Origin: Sphingobacterium sp. | GTDB taxonomy: Bacteria > Bacteroidota > Bacteroidia > Sphingobacteriales > Sphingobacteriaceae | Reading direction: 5' to 3' | NCBI GenBank assembly: GCA_031286695.1 | Contig: JAITTY010000006.1 | Coordinates: 372,001 to 436,000 of the forward strand | DNA length: 64,000 nucleotides | Shown: positions 35,334 to 44,506 of the stretch, piece by piece | Position numbering within the stretch: position 1 is the stretch's first letter | Layout: each line of letters begins with the position of its first letter | The notes under the pieces: model-generated | The model's input: only the letters and a program-made list of their open reading frames with translations | What the model was told of the DNA's origin: nothing | The model's database searches: none | Position numbers and translations under genes: made by a program

Positions 35334-36128
35334 TTAAATAATCAACCAGACAACTTTTTGATGACTTTGAGTCTGCTTAAAAAAATCTTTGGGTTTATAG
35401 GACGTCAATAACTTGAAATATTTATTGAAATGTGCCTGATCAAAAAAGAAATTTTCATAGGTCAGCTTTGTGAGCGTCTCATCAACAACATGACTTTTGA
35501 TAGTTTTACGAAATCTTGATATTGTCCTGAATTCGGTAGGTGATTTTCCTATACCGTTTTTAAAATAATTACTAATATATTGTCGGGAAAGATTTAGCTC
35601 AGTGGAAATTTTGCTAATAGTTTGATTACTGTTTAATCTGGTAATAAGATCCTCTAATAAACTATCGATTTTACAACAAATTCTCTTAGCCAGGAATTTC
35701 TCAATTTCAAGATTTATTTCCTCATTCCCCTGATGATTAGAAATTTTCTTGAACTCCTTTTTTAAGAAATGATTATCGCAATCAAAAATCGTTTTAATTT
35801 GGGAGTTTTTGGTTAATTCTGGAAAAAGGCAAGCTAAAGCTCCTGGCTTTAAATATATCGTAATCTCATCCACAGGATCTAGATATCTAATTTCTAGGGG
35901 ATGTTTGTATTGAGTAATTACGCTCAACAATGAATTTCCTTCTGACTTTGTAATAAGAATAATTTTATCTTTTATTTGAACCGAACCATTTTTAATAAAA
36001 GTAACGATCGTATAATTATTTGGAAATGTAAGGTAGTGTGGTAATTTTTCATTTTTTGCCGATAAGTAATAATAGCCCTCAATATAACCAAGTAGTTTTT
36101 TATTTTGTGGGGATCTAAATTCTATCAT
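35334..36128 (-). CDS. AraC-family transcriptional regulator
   Basis: 264 residues. The N-terminal sensor part (about 1-150, PHYLTFPNNYTIVTFIKNGS, YLDPVDEITIYLKPGALACLFPE) resembles the DUF6597/cupin-like domain of short AraC regulators. The C-terminal HTH_18 domain (about 160-250) has ISKISTELNLSRQYISNYFKNGIGKSPTEFR and TYENFFFDQAHFNKYFKLLTSYKPKDFF, with the usual FxDQAHFxKxFK signature. It is complete, unlike the fragment at 33630. Targets are unknown; the lipoprotein gene just downstream is the nearest candidate. Confidence 0.88.
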   Translation of the reverse strand: MIEFRSPQNKKLLGYIEGYYYLSAKNEKLPHYLTFPNNYTIVTFIKNGSVQIKDKIILITKSEGNSLLSVITQYKHPLEIRYLDPVDEITIYLKPGALACLFPELTKNSQIKTIFDCDNHFLKKEFKKISNHQGNEEINLEIEKFLAKRICCKIDSLLEDLITRLNSNQTISKISTELNLSRQYISNYFKNGIGKSPTEFRTISRFRKTIKSHVVDETLTKLTYENFFFDQAHFNKYFKLLTSYKPKDFFKQTQSHQKVVWLII

Positions 36129-36734
36129 GCGTATGTATTAGTGATTAGTAAATTTTAATAAAATTGTTAAGTGATAGTTCCATTTAGTGGAAAATTGGAT
36201 ATATACTATTAAGATAAGTCAAATCTCTCTAGAAAGGAAATATAATTTCTTTTCCAAGGTGATTTTTACGAAATGGGTCAACATCTGTATATTGCTCATT
36301 TCATCATCTTTATCCGCCATTGTGGAGCTGCTAAAACATTCGCTGACAGATTCAGGGCTTGCGCAGTTTCTTGAAGATCATCGCAGAGTCAACCACAAGA
36401 CTGCAGCCGTAACATGAACCTGTGGTAAAGATGGTCGCTTGATTTTATAATCCTTGAGTCCTCACTGACTTTTAATTATGGCGAATTCGCTATAATTAAA
36501 AGTGGGTTATAAATACTTCTTGAAATACCCAAGTATTCAACTGTGTTTCTGTTTCGATGCCAATCAGAAATGAAAAAGTCTCCATTGATAAATAGATTTT
36601 GGATTGATGATAGCTCCGAAATGGCTGAGAGGTTCATAACGATTGATGCATTGAAGATGTAAATGTAATTGTGTTTCAGACAGGATAGGACATGATAGTT
36701 TTTTTTGGGGATTTATAGATATTGTCTCGTAACG
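36129..36734. other. About 600-bp intergenic region with degenerate coding traces
   Basis: Divergent gap between an AraC gene and the GH43 gene. A 76-codon frame (36187-36417) from a GTG has a protein-like end (LTDSGLAQFLEDHRRVNHK) but an implausible start and no recognised family; it may be a remnant. A near-perfect 36-bp dyad lies at 36468-36503. A promoter for the GH43 gene is not identified. Confidence 0.4.
36468..36503. repeat. 36-bp near-perfect palindrome
   Basis: Arms 36468-36483 and 36488-36503 match over 16 positions with one mismatch around a central AATT, so GCGAATTCGC is the core and AT-rich flanks extend it. A second inverted pair (TTTATAATCC at 36444, GGGTTATAAA at 36504) lies just outside. 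It could form a strong hairpin or serve as a regulator site. It is not followed by a T-run. Confidence 0.6.
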
Positions 36735-38138
36735 ATGTTTGCAACAAAATCAATATTAAGTTGGTTTCTGCTGCTGGCACCTTTTTTTGTAGAAGGCCAA
36801 GTGCAGGGACATTACGATGCCATTTATTCAGGGGTGCCATGGATTGATGCGCAAGGAAAAACTGTGAGCGCACGTGGTGGTTGCATCATCAAAGAAAAGG
36901 ATACTTATTTTCTATTTGGCGAATATAAAACGGACTCAGCCAATGTATTCAATGGCTTTTCCTGCTACTCCTCCAAAGATCTGTCGAATTGGCGATTTGA
37001 AAGTATGGCACTTCCGGTACAGCTCGCTGGGAAGCTAGGACCGAATCGAGTTGGCGAACGACCAAAGGTAATGCGGTCACCGACAACTGGAGAATACATT
37101 ATGTATATGCATGTGGATTCGCTCAACTACAAAGATCAATTTGTTGGATATGCTACAGCAAGCAGAATTACAGGACCTTATCAGTTCCAAGGACCTTTGC
37201 TTTATAATGGACAGCCTATTCGAAAATGGGATATGGGGAGCTTTCAGGATGATGATGGACGAGGATATATTTTGATCCATGGAGGGGAAATTTACCTATT
37301 GGGCGCGGATTATAAACATGTCGAAAAGAAACTGAATGAGGCGATGGGGGCTGGTTTTGAATCACCGACTATGCTCAAAAAGAATGACCTATATTATTTT
37401 CTGGGGTCTAATTTGACAAGTTGGGAGCGTAATGACAATTATTATTATACTTCACGGTCTTTGACTGGGCCTTGGGAAAAACAGGGATTGTTCGCTCCTG
37501 AAGGTTCTTTGACCTGGAATTCACAATGCACCTTTGTCTTGCCAATTCAAGGTACAAAAACGACAACGTGGATGTATATGGGCGATCGTTGGTCTTTTCC
37601 TAAGCAAAAATCGGCAGGGACCTATGTATGGCAACCACTGTCTTTTGAAGGGAATAAGCTACGTTTACCTATTTTTTATGACGCATGGCAGCTTAATTTG
37701 CAGACGGGAGAGTATCGAATGTCAACACCAGGAGAAGCATCCATCGACTTGACGACATCAAAACAGGTTACCCGTAAAGGTAATTGGAAGCAGGACAGTT
37801 TGCACACGATCAGCTCAAACCGGCGCGGTGATCAGTTGACTATGAGTTTTCATGGTCGGGCAGTAGCTTTATATGGACTTTCTAGACCGACGGGGGGCTA
37901 TGCAAGAGTGACGATTGAAAACAAAAATGGCCAGCATATCCTAACATCTATTGTGGATATGTATGCACTGGTACCTAATCTAGCAATTAAGTTTGCCAGT
38001 CCGCAATTGAAAGACGATACCTATACAATAAGCATAACACTGATGGGTGAACGGGGGAATTGGTCGGATAAACGGAAAAATAATTACGGGAGCAGAGGGT
38101 TTGACGTTGTACTACAAAAGTTCTTGGTAACAAAATAA
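36735..38138 (+). CDS. GH43 glycoside hydrolase, exo-beta-1,3-galactanase-like
   Basis: 467 residues from the ATG at 36735 (signal peptide ending near VEGQ); an upstream TTG adds 10 residues. The five-bladed propeller (about 25-310) shows KWDMGSFQDDDGRGYIL and the likely acid Glu E209 in AGFESPTML. Q264 in WNSQCTFVLP takes the place of the usual base Asp, and ARGGCII stands where an Asp motif starts other GH43 enzymes. This Glu/Gln set, 55 residues apart, is what I recall for exo-beta-1,3-galactanases of subfamily 24. A C-terminal beta-sandwich (about 335-467) follows, possibly carbohydrate-binding. Predicted to be exported and to cleave beta-1,3-galactan side of arabinogalactan. The substrate is inferred. 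Confidence 0.75.
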   Translation: MFATKSILSWFLLLAPFFVEGQVQGHYDAIYSGVPWIDAQGKTVSARGGCIIKEKDTYFLFGEYKTDSANVFNGFSCYSSKDLSNWRFESMALPVQLAGKLGPNRVGERPKVMRSPTTGEYIMYMHVDSLNYKDQFVGYATASRITGPYQFQGPLLYNGQPIRKWDMGSFQDDDGRGYILIHGGEIYLLGADYKHVEKKLNEAMGAGFESPTMLKKNDLYYFLGSNLTSWERNDNYYYTSRSLTGPWEKQGLFAPEGSLTWNSQCTFVLPIQGTKTTTWMYMGDRWSFPKQKSAGTYVWQPLSFEGNKLRLPIFYDAWQLNLQTGEYRMSTPGEASIDLTTSKQVTRKGNWKQDSLHTISSNRRGDQLTMSFHGRAVALYGLSRPTGGYARVTIENKNGQHILTSIVDMYALVPNLAIKFASPQLKDDTYTISITLMGERGNWSDKRKNNYGSRGFDVVLQKFLVTK

Positions 38139-38240
38139 TGTGTCATTAAACTAGTTATGTTAATGCTTTAGTAAAATAGGGAATTATTGAAGGCACTATA
38201 TATCCTAACATTATATCCTGGTGGCAGAAAATATGGGCAA

Positions 38241-38271
38241 ATCATGCGGGCCACAAACTCGCCCGCATGAT
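38241..38271. terminator. GC-rich terminator between convergent genes
   Basis: An 11-bp perfect stem (ATCATGCGGGC at 38241-38251 with its complement at 38261-38271) around a 9-nt loop, followed by an AT-rich tail. It lies between the GH43 gene and the minus-strand TlpA gene and can serve both. Confidence 0.82.
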
Positions 38272-38299
38272 AATTTAATTATTTTGAAGGGCGAATTAA

Positions 38300-39487
38300 T
38301 TACCTCGTTAATTCTTCCAACGCTTGGTCTAAACTGGCTCCGCGCATACCATGTTTTATAATTGTGCCATTTGAGTCGATAAGCAAAGCGTATGGAATGC
38401 CTTGGATATCGTAACTTTCGGCAATCTTACTGTTGAAACCTTCTCGGGCATTGTATTGGTGCCAAACCATATTTTCTTCGGCCATTGCTTTTTTCCAGTC
38501 CGTTTCTTTCTCATCCAGAGAGATACTTACGATGTCAAAACCTTTGTCTTTCCATGTTGCATAGGTATGTCGTAAATGTGGAATTTCACCTCTGCATGGA
38601 CCACACCATGAAGCCCAAAATTCAAGTAGAATGTATTTCTTGTCTTTCGGAAATACAGAGGTTAACTGTACCTTGTTTCCTTCTTTATCTAAGATTGGGC
38701 CATCCAATATGTTGGATCCAATCGCAGTTGCTTTGGCTTTTGTGATTGCAGTCTGCAAATCAATAAATGTTTTTTTTCCATGCCAAGATGGTTCAAAGAT
38801 CTGAAGGAGTTCATCCATTTGTATTTTGGAGAGACTTTCTTCCCCATAGCCCATCACCATATAGGAGGCTTCATCTAAAGCAACCCGGGCTGTTGGGTTA
38901 TTTGTGATAAATGCCCATTTTTTTTCGAAAACCGTTTTCTTATACGGTGCCATTTTTTCAAGAATGGCAATTCCCCGATCTGTATTAAATTTTCCATCGA
39001 TTGCCGGAAGGTGATACTCCTGCATATAGGCCTTGTCTAGTTTACTTAGCACCTGTTTTTGGTCAGTAATGCTTCGATTTAATTGATCCGCCAAGCTTTG
39101 CGCTCGAGAACCTTCAATGATAGGTTTTTGGTTTGGCAAATTCGGGTTATAATAATAGGAAGGAAGGCTATCGATATGGCCGGACAGCTGAACATTTCCC
39201 TTATCTAAGTAGAAGTGGCTTGCTTTCCACAATTTTTTGTCGGAGTTTTCAGTAGGCGCAATAGTGATTCTTACCAATTCGGGATCATGTATGGCCCCTT
39301 TGATTTGAAAGCTATTATTTTTGATGACCGCACTGCCAATTTTCTTTTGTTCATTGTCGGCCCATAGACTAACAGTTTGCCCATTCGCTTTTTCTCCCCT
39401 AATTTTTCCAGCCAAAGAATATGTCTGTTGGGCGTAGGTGATCAGTACAAGTGCACTGCAGGAAAGAGTTAAAAATAGTTTTTTCAT
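38300..39487 (-). CDS. TlpA-family disulfide reductase with DUF4369-like N-terminus
   Basis: 395 residues. Signal peptide about 1-19 (LFLTLSCSALVLITYAQ). The N-terminal beta domain (about 22-125, YSLAGKIRGEKANGQTVSLW) resembles DUF4369, then a helical spacer. The AhpC/TlpA thioredoxin domain is at about 255-395 with WASWCGPC (C295, C298), DIVSISLDE and GIPYALLID. Periplasmic thiol-disulfide exchange is the expected activity. It is the last gene of a sigma-FecR-SusC-SusD series on the same strand, 95 bp after susD. TlpA genes often end such series in this group, but the biochemical reason is not known to me. Confidence 0.9.
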   Translation of the reverse strand: MKKLFLTLSCSALVLITYAQQTYSLAGKIRGEKANGQTVSLWADNEQKKIGSAVIKNNSFQIKGAIHDPELVRITIAPTENSDKKLWKASHFYLDKGNVQLSGHIDSLPSYYYNPNLPNQKPIIEGSRAQSLADQLNRSITDQKQVLSKLDKAYMQEYHLPAIDGKFNTDRGIAILEKMAPYKKTVFEKKWAFITNNPTARVALDEASYMVMGYGEESLSKIQMDELLQIFEPSWHGKKTFIDLQTAITKAKATAIGSNILDGPILDKEGNKVQLTSVFPKDKKYILLEFWASWCGPCRGEIPHLRHTYATWKDKGFDIVSISLDEKETDWKKAMAEENMVWHQYNAREGFNSKIAESYDIQGIPYALLIDSNGTIIKHGMRGASLDQALEELTR

Positions 39488-39582
39488 TAGATTATATCTT
39501 TTTTTGATTTTCTTTTGTTCTTATGTAATTAAATGTTGTATGTTCCCACTGATTTATTCAAGTCAGCAAAGAAACAGGGTTT

Positions 39583-41001
39583 TTAAAGTGGATTCTGTTG
39601 CAATTGATTATTCCCTGCCAATGCAGTTTGTGGAAGGGGCAATACTAATTGGGTGTCCGATTTGATCGTTGCTTTGATTGCATTTAAATCCATGTTTTTT
39701 TCGTGATAGTAGCGGACAAAATCAAACCAGTCTTCGCCATTTTCTGCAAATAATTCTAATACCTTGTGTCGAAAGATAGCGGTCAGGAGAGCGTTGTTAC
39801 TGATCTTACTGACATAATCTGCAGGATATCCAACACGTGAGGCCATGGTTTGAAAACTTTGACGCGCAATATCATAGTGACCGTTTCGGACAGCAGCTTC
39901 GGCATGGATAAAATAGATTTCACCGAGACGTAGTATCATTTGCGTGTTGTGCTTTCCCGTTCCATTGGTCGAATAAGGATGTTTTCCATTGCCCTGAGCC
40001 CCTGCGAGTGTTGGATTGAACATCAAATAAAAACGTTGGTCATAACCTTCTCCGGTATTAAGATTTCCATCGTTATCACCAGCCACCAGTATATCTGCCA
40101 TACGTTTGGTGTATTCACTATAAGTGGTACGGGCAATCAGATCGGATGCAGTTTCCATAGCGCCTTCGGTATAGGTAGCGAAAAGTGCCTCAGGAGAATT
40201 ATAACCATTGACGAAGATGCTTCTAAAAGACTCTTCCAGTCGGTAGCCATTGCCCTCAGCTAAATCAATAGCCTCTTTAGCAAGGCTTTCAGCTTCATTG
40301 TAGTTGCGCATATGTAAGAGAACTTTTGCTTTCAGGGCTTTGGCGGTAGCTTTTGTAACATAATAATGGAGCTCATTATTTTGCGGTGCATTGGCAATAG
40401 CTTCGTTCAGATCCGTCAGTATGAAATCGTAGCTTTCCTGTACGGTTGCACGTGCTGAAGTTTCCGTCCCTGTAAAAGGTGTATTTCTCAATACAATTCC
40501 ATAAGGTGAAGACAGATCAAAAAAATAACCGAAATGACGGAGGAGCTGAAAATGGGCAAGTGCACGCTGAATCTTACATTCGGCGATGATTTCTCTGACA
40601 CGTTGTTCGGGAGCACCTTTTGCATCCCCTCTTTGCATCAGCTGAATCAAATTGTTTGCTGTGTTAATTGTCAGGTAAGATCCCTGATAAATATTGACGA
40701 GAGCTATATTATTGGCCTGTACACTATTGGTTACAAACTCCTGGCCTCCGGTCAATCCACCACCTTTGCTTGCGGAGGTACCCGAAAGAATGGACATGTA
40801 TAGGCGGAAAGAAGATACATTAAACGCTCGCCAGCTTTTGTATACACCGCGCAAAACAGACTCTGCTGATTCCAGATTATAGACGACATTGTCTTCTTCC
40901 ATTTTATAGTAAGGTTTGATATCGTCGATACCACCCACCATAGAGCAGGAATTCATTCCCAATGATCCTGCCAGTAACATTCCCAAATATTTTATTTTCA
41001 T
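39583..41001 (-). CDS. SusD/RagB-family surface lipoprotein
   Basis: 472 residues. Signal with lipobox GMNSC (Cys about 19). SusD-type TPR-rich alpha fold: a VESVLRGVYKSWRAF-like start, NTANNLIQLMQRG, AECKIQRALAHFQLLRHFGYFFD (conserved helix pair), KAKVLLHMRNYNEAESLAKEAI, then LRLGEIYFIHAEAAVRNGH and LELFAENGEDWFDFVRYY near the end, all standard family landmarks. It forms the lid over SusC and captures ligand at the surface. It pairs with the SusC gene 12 bp upstream. No glycosidase lies on this strand, so the ligand class (glycan, peptide or other) is open. Confidence 0.9.
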   Translation of the reverse strand: MKIKYLGMLLAGSLGMNSCSMVGGIDDIKPYYKMEEDNVVYNLESAESVLRGVYKSWRAFNVSSFRLYMSILSGTSASKGGGLTGGQEFVTNSVQANNIALVNIYQGSYLTINTANNLIQLMQRGDAKGAPEQRVREIIAECKIQRALAHFQLLRHFGYFFDLSSPYGIVLRNTPFTGTETSARATVQESYDFILTDLNEAIANAPQNNELHYYVTKATAKALKAKVLLHMRNYNEAESLAKEAIDLAEGNGYRLEESFRSIFVNGYNSPEALFATYTEGAMETASDLIARTTYSEYTKRMADILVAGDNDGNLNTGEGYDQRFYLMFNPTLAGAQGNGKHPYSTNGTGKHNTQMILRLGEIYFIHAEAAVRNGHYDIARQSFQTMASRVGYPADYVSKISNNALLTAIFRHKVLELFAENGEDWFDFVRYYHEKNMDLNAIKATIKSDTQLVLPLPQTALAGNNQLQQNPL

Positions 41002-41013
41002 GTTGATTGTATG

Positions 41014-44000
41014 TTAAAATGCTGCTTTAATGCCCATAGAAAATGTTTTTGACATCGGATAGGCATCATTACTGGATGTACTTGTGGTAATATATGTTCC
41101 GACAAATTCAGGATCTAACCCTGGCCATTTAGTCAGAGTCCATAGATTGGACGCCGAAGCAAACACCGATACCTGATTGACGCGCCATTTTTTCGTTAGT
41201 GTGGTTGGTAGGGTATAACTTAAGTTGATGTTTTTAAGACGCAGGAAAGATGTCTCGTATACCAGACGGTCAGAAGTTCTTGAGTTGGACGCCGGATCAT
41301 AATAGGTTATTTTGGCGAAATGGGCGTCCGGGTTGGTCGCTGACCACATATCGCCGTAAATTTCCTGCTGTAGACTCTGACCTAACATTCCAAAGAGGCT
41401 AGTTTGAAAGTCTTCCATTATGGCTGATGCTCCTTGGGAATATTGAAAAACAAAAGAAAAATTGAAGTTTTTATAATGTAAACGATTATAAAAACCTCCG
41501 AAATATTTGGGTTGTGCAGTCGCGATGACTTCGCGGTCATCGGTAGTGACTACACCGTCGCCATTAAGGTCCTTATATTTATAATCGCCGATACCTGTAG
41601 CCATATTTTGGTAATACCCTGTCGGTGAATTACTGTTCAGGACATCGATTTCCTCCTGCGAGTCAAAGATTTTTTCGACTAAATATCCCCTTCTAGTACC
41701 AGCAGGATAGCCCTCTATGTAGCTATCTAAGGAGTAAGCGTTAATATTTGCACCGTTTAAATGTTCGATTTTATTTCGGTTGCGCGCAATATTAAATGAT
41801 AGATTCCAGGTGAAATCCTGCTTTTTGATAAGATCATAGCCCAATTCGATCTCAAAGCCTTTATTGCTCATATCGATGATATTAGCTGAATAGGTGCTAG
41901 AACCGGCTTCCAATGCTATCGGTGCCGGTGCTAATGCACCAGTCGTGTAGCGATCATATAGATCAAAACTACCTGTAAATCGATTGCCAAAAAGTGCAAA
42001 ATCCAATCCTGTATTGTATTCGCGTGTTTTTTCCCATTTGACATCTCGGTTGGGCACATTTGGATCTAATACAATCGCCGGTTTGCCACCCCAAAGGTCA
42101 CTGGAACCACGTACAAAAAATTGACGATATAAGAAGTTATTAATATTGGTCGAGCCGGTATTACCCCAGCTCAGGCGTAGTTTCAGGTCGTTGATCCAGT
42201 CTGCCGTTTCCATAAATTGTTCATTATTGATCCGCCAGCCAATGGATAAAGACGGAAAATATGCCCGTTTATTCCCAGGACCGAATTTAGAAGATTCGTC
42301 CGTACGGAAATTTGCTTCAGCCAGATAACGATCTTTGTATTTATAGCTTAATCTGCTGTAAATGGAATTTAACCCTTGATCAGCCCTGTAATATGTGAAA
42401 AATGTATTTCTGGCAGCCGATCCCGGATCTGTCAGAATTTCATTGTCCGGAAATTCTTCGTAGCTATTTGAATCGCCTGAATTCTTGGAGCGGTCAAATC
42501 CGATACCAGCCATCGTATATAATTGATGACCATTCTTTTTCCAATTATAATCCGCCCTGAAATTTAGACTCGTATTACTATTATTGGATGTATTTGTATT
42601 CAATGTCGCGTATAGGTTACTGCCAAAAGCCGTAAAGTCGTCCTGTGTGTAGGTCGGCGCAAAAATACTGGCGCCACCATTGTAAGAGGCAACACTGATG
42701 TCACCACGCAATTTAAAATTCCTGAGCACTTCATATTCGGCATAAGCTGCCCCCAAAAATTGGTGTATATTATTTAATCCGCGATTGCTGAGCTGAGCCA
42801 AAGGACTTGATAACAATACAGGGGCGCCATACATTAGCGAACCATCAATGCGGTTGAAGTTACCGTTCGCATCGTATGGCTCGACATCAGGTCTTACCAG
42901 CCAAGGTTTTGTATTACCTTCGGCGTACAACTGCTGCCCATATTTTAGTGTGCTGTAAGCATAAGATAATGAGGCTCCGGCAGTCAGACGCTCTGTAATG
43001 TTGCTATCGAACGATAGACGACCGCTGTAGCGTTTGAGGCCATTGTTGATGTATAATCCTTCCTGATCGAATGTATTAAAGTTGAACGCCAGATTGCTGT
43101 TGTCTGATCCTCCATTTAAAGAGAGGTTAAATTGCGAAGTACGGGCATTTTTATTACGGATTACTTTTGTCCAGTCAGTATTGCCCGGTCCGAAGGCATC
43201 ATTGTTTAATCCATCATAGCGATATTGTAAAGGAGTGCCAAATCCGTCATCTGCTAAAGGGCTGACAAAAGCCATTTGTTCTATAGCCGGTATTTGATTG
43301 TAGTAGGCTTCATAGGGGTCAATTTTACCCTCATTGATGCCATTTATTGTATTTAGGATAATGGTGTTTTGCGCATCTTTAAATTGTTCGAAAGATAACG
43401 GCTTGTACATGCGCGTCGGGTTGTTGATAGAATGCGTGTAATCTGCGGAAATTGAAAATGGTCTATTTTTCTTTCCGCGATTGGTCTTGACAATGATTAC
43501 GCCATTCGCCCCACGAGATCCGTAAATCGCAGTTGCAGCAGCATCTTTTAGGATGTCAATACTTTCGATTTCCGAAACTGGTATATTTGAAAGTGGGTTG
43601 ATCGTTGGAAAATCAGAATATCCATCGATAAAAAAAGGCACTCCATCGATCACGTATAAAGGTTCATTGGTACTGCCCGACAAGGGCGAAGTAATGCCGC
43701 GGATATTGAGCTTGGCTGTTGAACCAGGTGCGCCAGAGTTTTGTGTCACCATGACACCTTTTGCGGCGCCCCCCAAAATAGACTCGAATGTTGCCGCATT
43801 ATTACTAAAATCTGCTAATTTTTCCTGATTAATAGAAGAAACTGAACTCGTCAGATCCTTTTGTTGTTTGGCTCCATATCCGATAACAACAACCTGATCC
43901 AATCTGGCGTCAGCGATACGCATGGTCATATCCTGATTTAATTTTAAGGCATTTAAATGGATCATGGATGCGGTGGTCAGATAGCCGATATAGCTATAGG

Positions 44001-44490
44001 AAAGCTGATAGGTACCGTAAGGAATATCAGCAAAGGTATAATTTCCTTTTGGGTCAGAGACCGTGAGCAGATCAAGTCCTTTTCCGACTATTTTGATTGT
44101 TACTCCCGACATGGGAGCATTGTCATCTATGCGTCTGATCGTTCCGGATACAGAGCCCAACTGCTGCATCTTGTTCTTGATGATAATGGTTTTATCTTCG
44201 ATCTGGAAGGATAGGGGCTGTGCCTGGAAAATATCCGTCAGTACATCGCGGAGATTCTTATCTTTAACGGATAAGGTCACAGGAGATGTGTTTTTTAACA
44301 TATCATCGGCGTACAAAAAGCGGAAGGAGATTTGATCTTCAAGCTTTTTGATCACCGTTTTTAGATTGCTTTCATGTGTCTTTAGGGTGATTTTCTGCGC
44401 ATGGGCAGCGACAGAAAAGTCCGTAAAGAAAGCAGTAAGGAGTAACAATGTAAGATAAAATCTTACATGATTAAAATACTTAATGTTCAT
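41014..44490 (-). CDS. SusC/RagA TonB-linked receptor with STN domain
   Basis: 1158 residues. Signal peptide about 1-32, STN domain about 40-110 (ESNLKTVIKKLEDQISFRFLYAD), carboxypeptidase-regulatory-like domain about 115-200, then the SusC plug: DQVVVIGYGAKQQKDLTSSVSS, GVMVTQNSGAPGS, LYVIDGVPFF and IESIDILKDAAATAIYGSRGANGV. A large barrel ends in FSMGIKAAF. The STN domain fits the FecR and sigma genes directly upstream (16 bp to fecR), so this receptor signals as well as imports. It forms a SusCD pair with the next gene. The substrate is unknown. Confidence 0.93.
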   Translation of the reverse strand: MNIKYFNHVRFYLTLLLLTAFFTDFSVAAHAQKITLKTHESNLKTVIKKLEDQISFRFLYADDMLKNTSPVTLSVKDKNLRDVLTDIFQAQPLSFQIEDKTIIIKNKMQQLGSVSGTIRRIDDNAPMSGVTIKIVGKGLDLLTVSDPKGNYTFADIPYGTYQLSYSYIGYLTTASMIHLNALKLNQDMTMRIADARLDQVVVIGYGAKQQKDLTSSVSSINQEKLADFSNNAATFESILGGAAKGVMVTQNSGAPGSTAKLNIRGITSPLSGSTNEPLYVIDGVPFFIDGYSDFPTINPLSNIPVSEIESIDILKDAAATAIYGSRGANGVIIVKTNRGKKNRPFSISADYTHSINNPTRMYKPLSFEQFKDAQNTIILNTINGINEGKIDPYEAYYNQIPAIEQMAFVSPLADDGFGTPLQYRYDGLNNDAFGPGNTDWTKVIRNKNARTSQFNLSLNGGSDNSNLAFNFNTFDQEGLYINNGLKRYSGRLSFDSNITERLTAGASLSYAYSTLKYGQQLYAEGNTKPWLVRPDVEPYDANGNFNRIDGSLMYGAPVLLSSPLAQLSNRGLNNIHQFLGAAYAEYEVLRNFKLRGDISVASYNGGASIFAPTYTQDDFTAFGSNLYATLNTNTSNNSNTSLNFRADYNWKKNGHQLYTMAGIGFDRSKNSGDSNSYEEFPDNEILTDPGSAARNTFFTYYRADQGLNSIYSRLSYKYKDRYLAEANFRTDESSKFGPGNKRAYFPSLSIGWRINNEQFMETADWINDLKLRLSWGNTGSTNINNFLYRQFFVRGSSDLWGGKPAIVLDPNVPNRDVKWEKTREYNTGLDFALFGNRFTGSFDLYDRYTTGALAPAPIALEAGSSTYSANIIDMSNKGFEIELGYDLIKKQDFTWNLSFNIARNRNKIEHLNGANINAYSLDSYIEGYPAGTRRGYLVEKIFDSQEEIDVLNSNSPTGYYQNMATGIGDYKYKDLNGDGVVTTDDREVIATAQPKYFGGFYNRLHYKNFNFSFVFQYSQGASAIMEDFQTSLFGMLGQSLQQEIYGDMWSATNPDAHFAKITYYDPASNSRTSDRLVYETSFLRLKNINLSYTLPTTLTKKWRVNQVSVFASASNLWTLTKWPGLDPEFVGTYITTSTSSNDAYPMSKTFSMGIKAAF

Positions 44491-44506
44491 AAAATTTAGT
44501 GTTAAG

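Noticed and set aside
30000..36200. Intact mobile element or prophage in the AT-rich region
   Set aside because: No integrase, transposase, phage gene, terminal repeat or target duplication was found; only composition and remnants hint at turnover.
36187..36417. 76-codon frame from a GTG
   Set aside because: Its end is protein-like but no family is recognised, and its start lies in AT-rich spacer. Mentioned as a possible remnant only.
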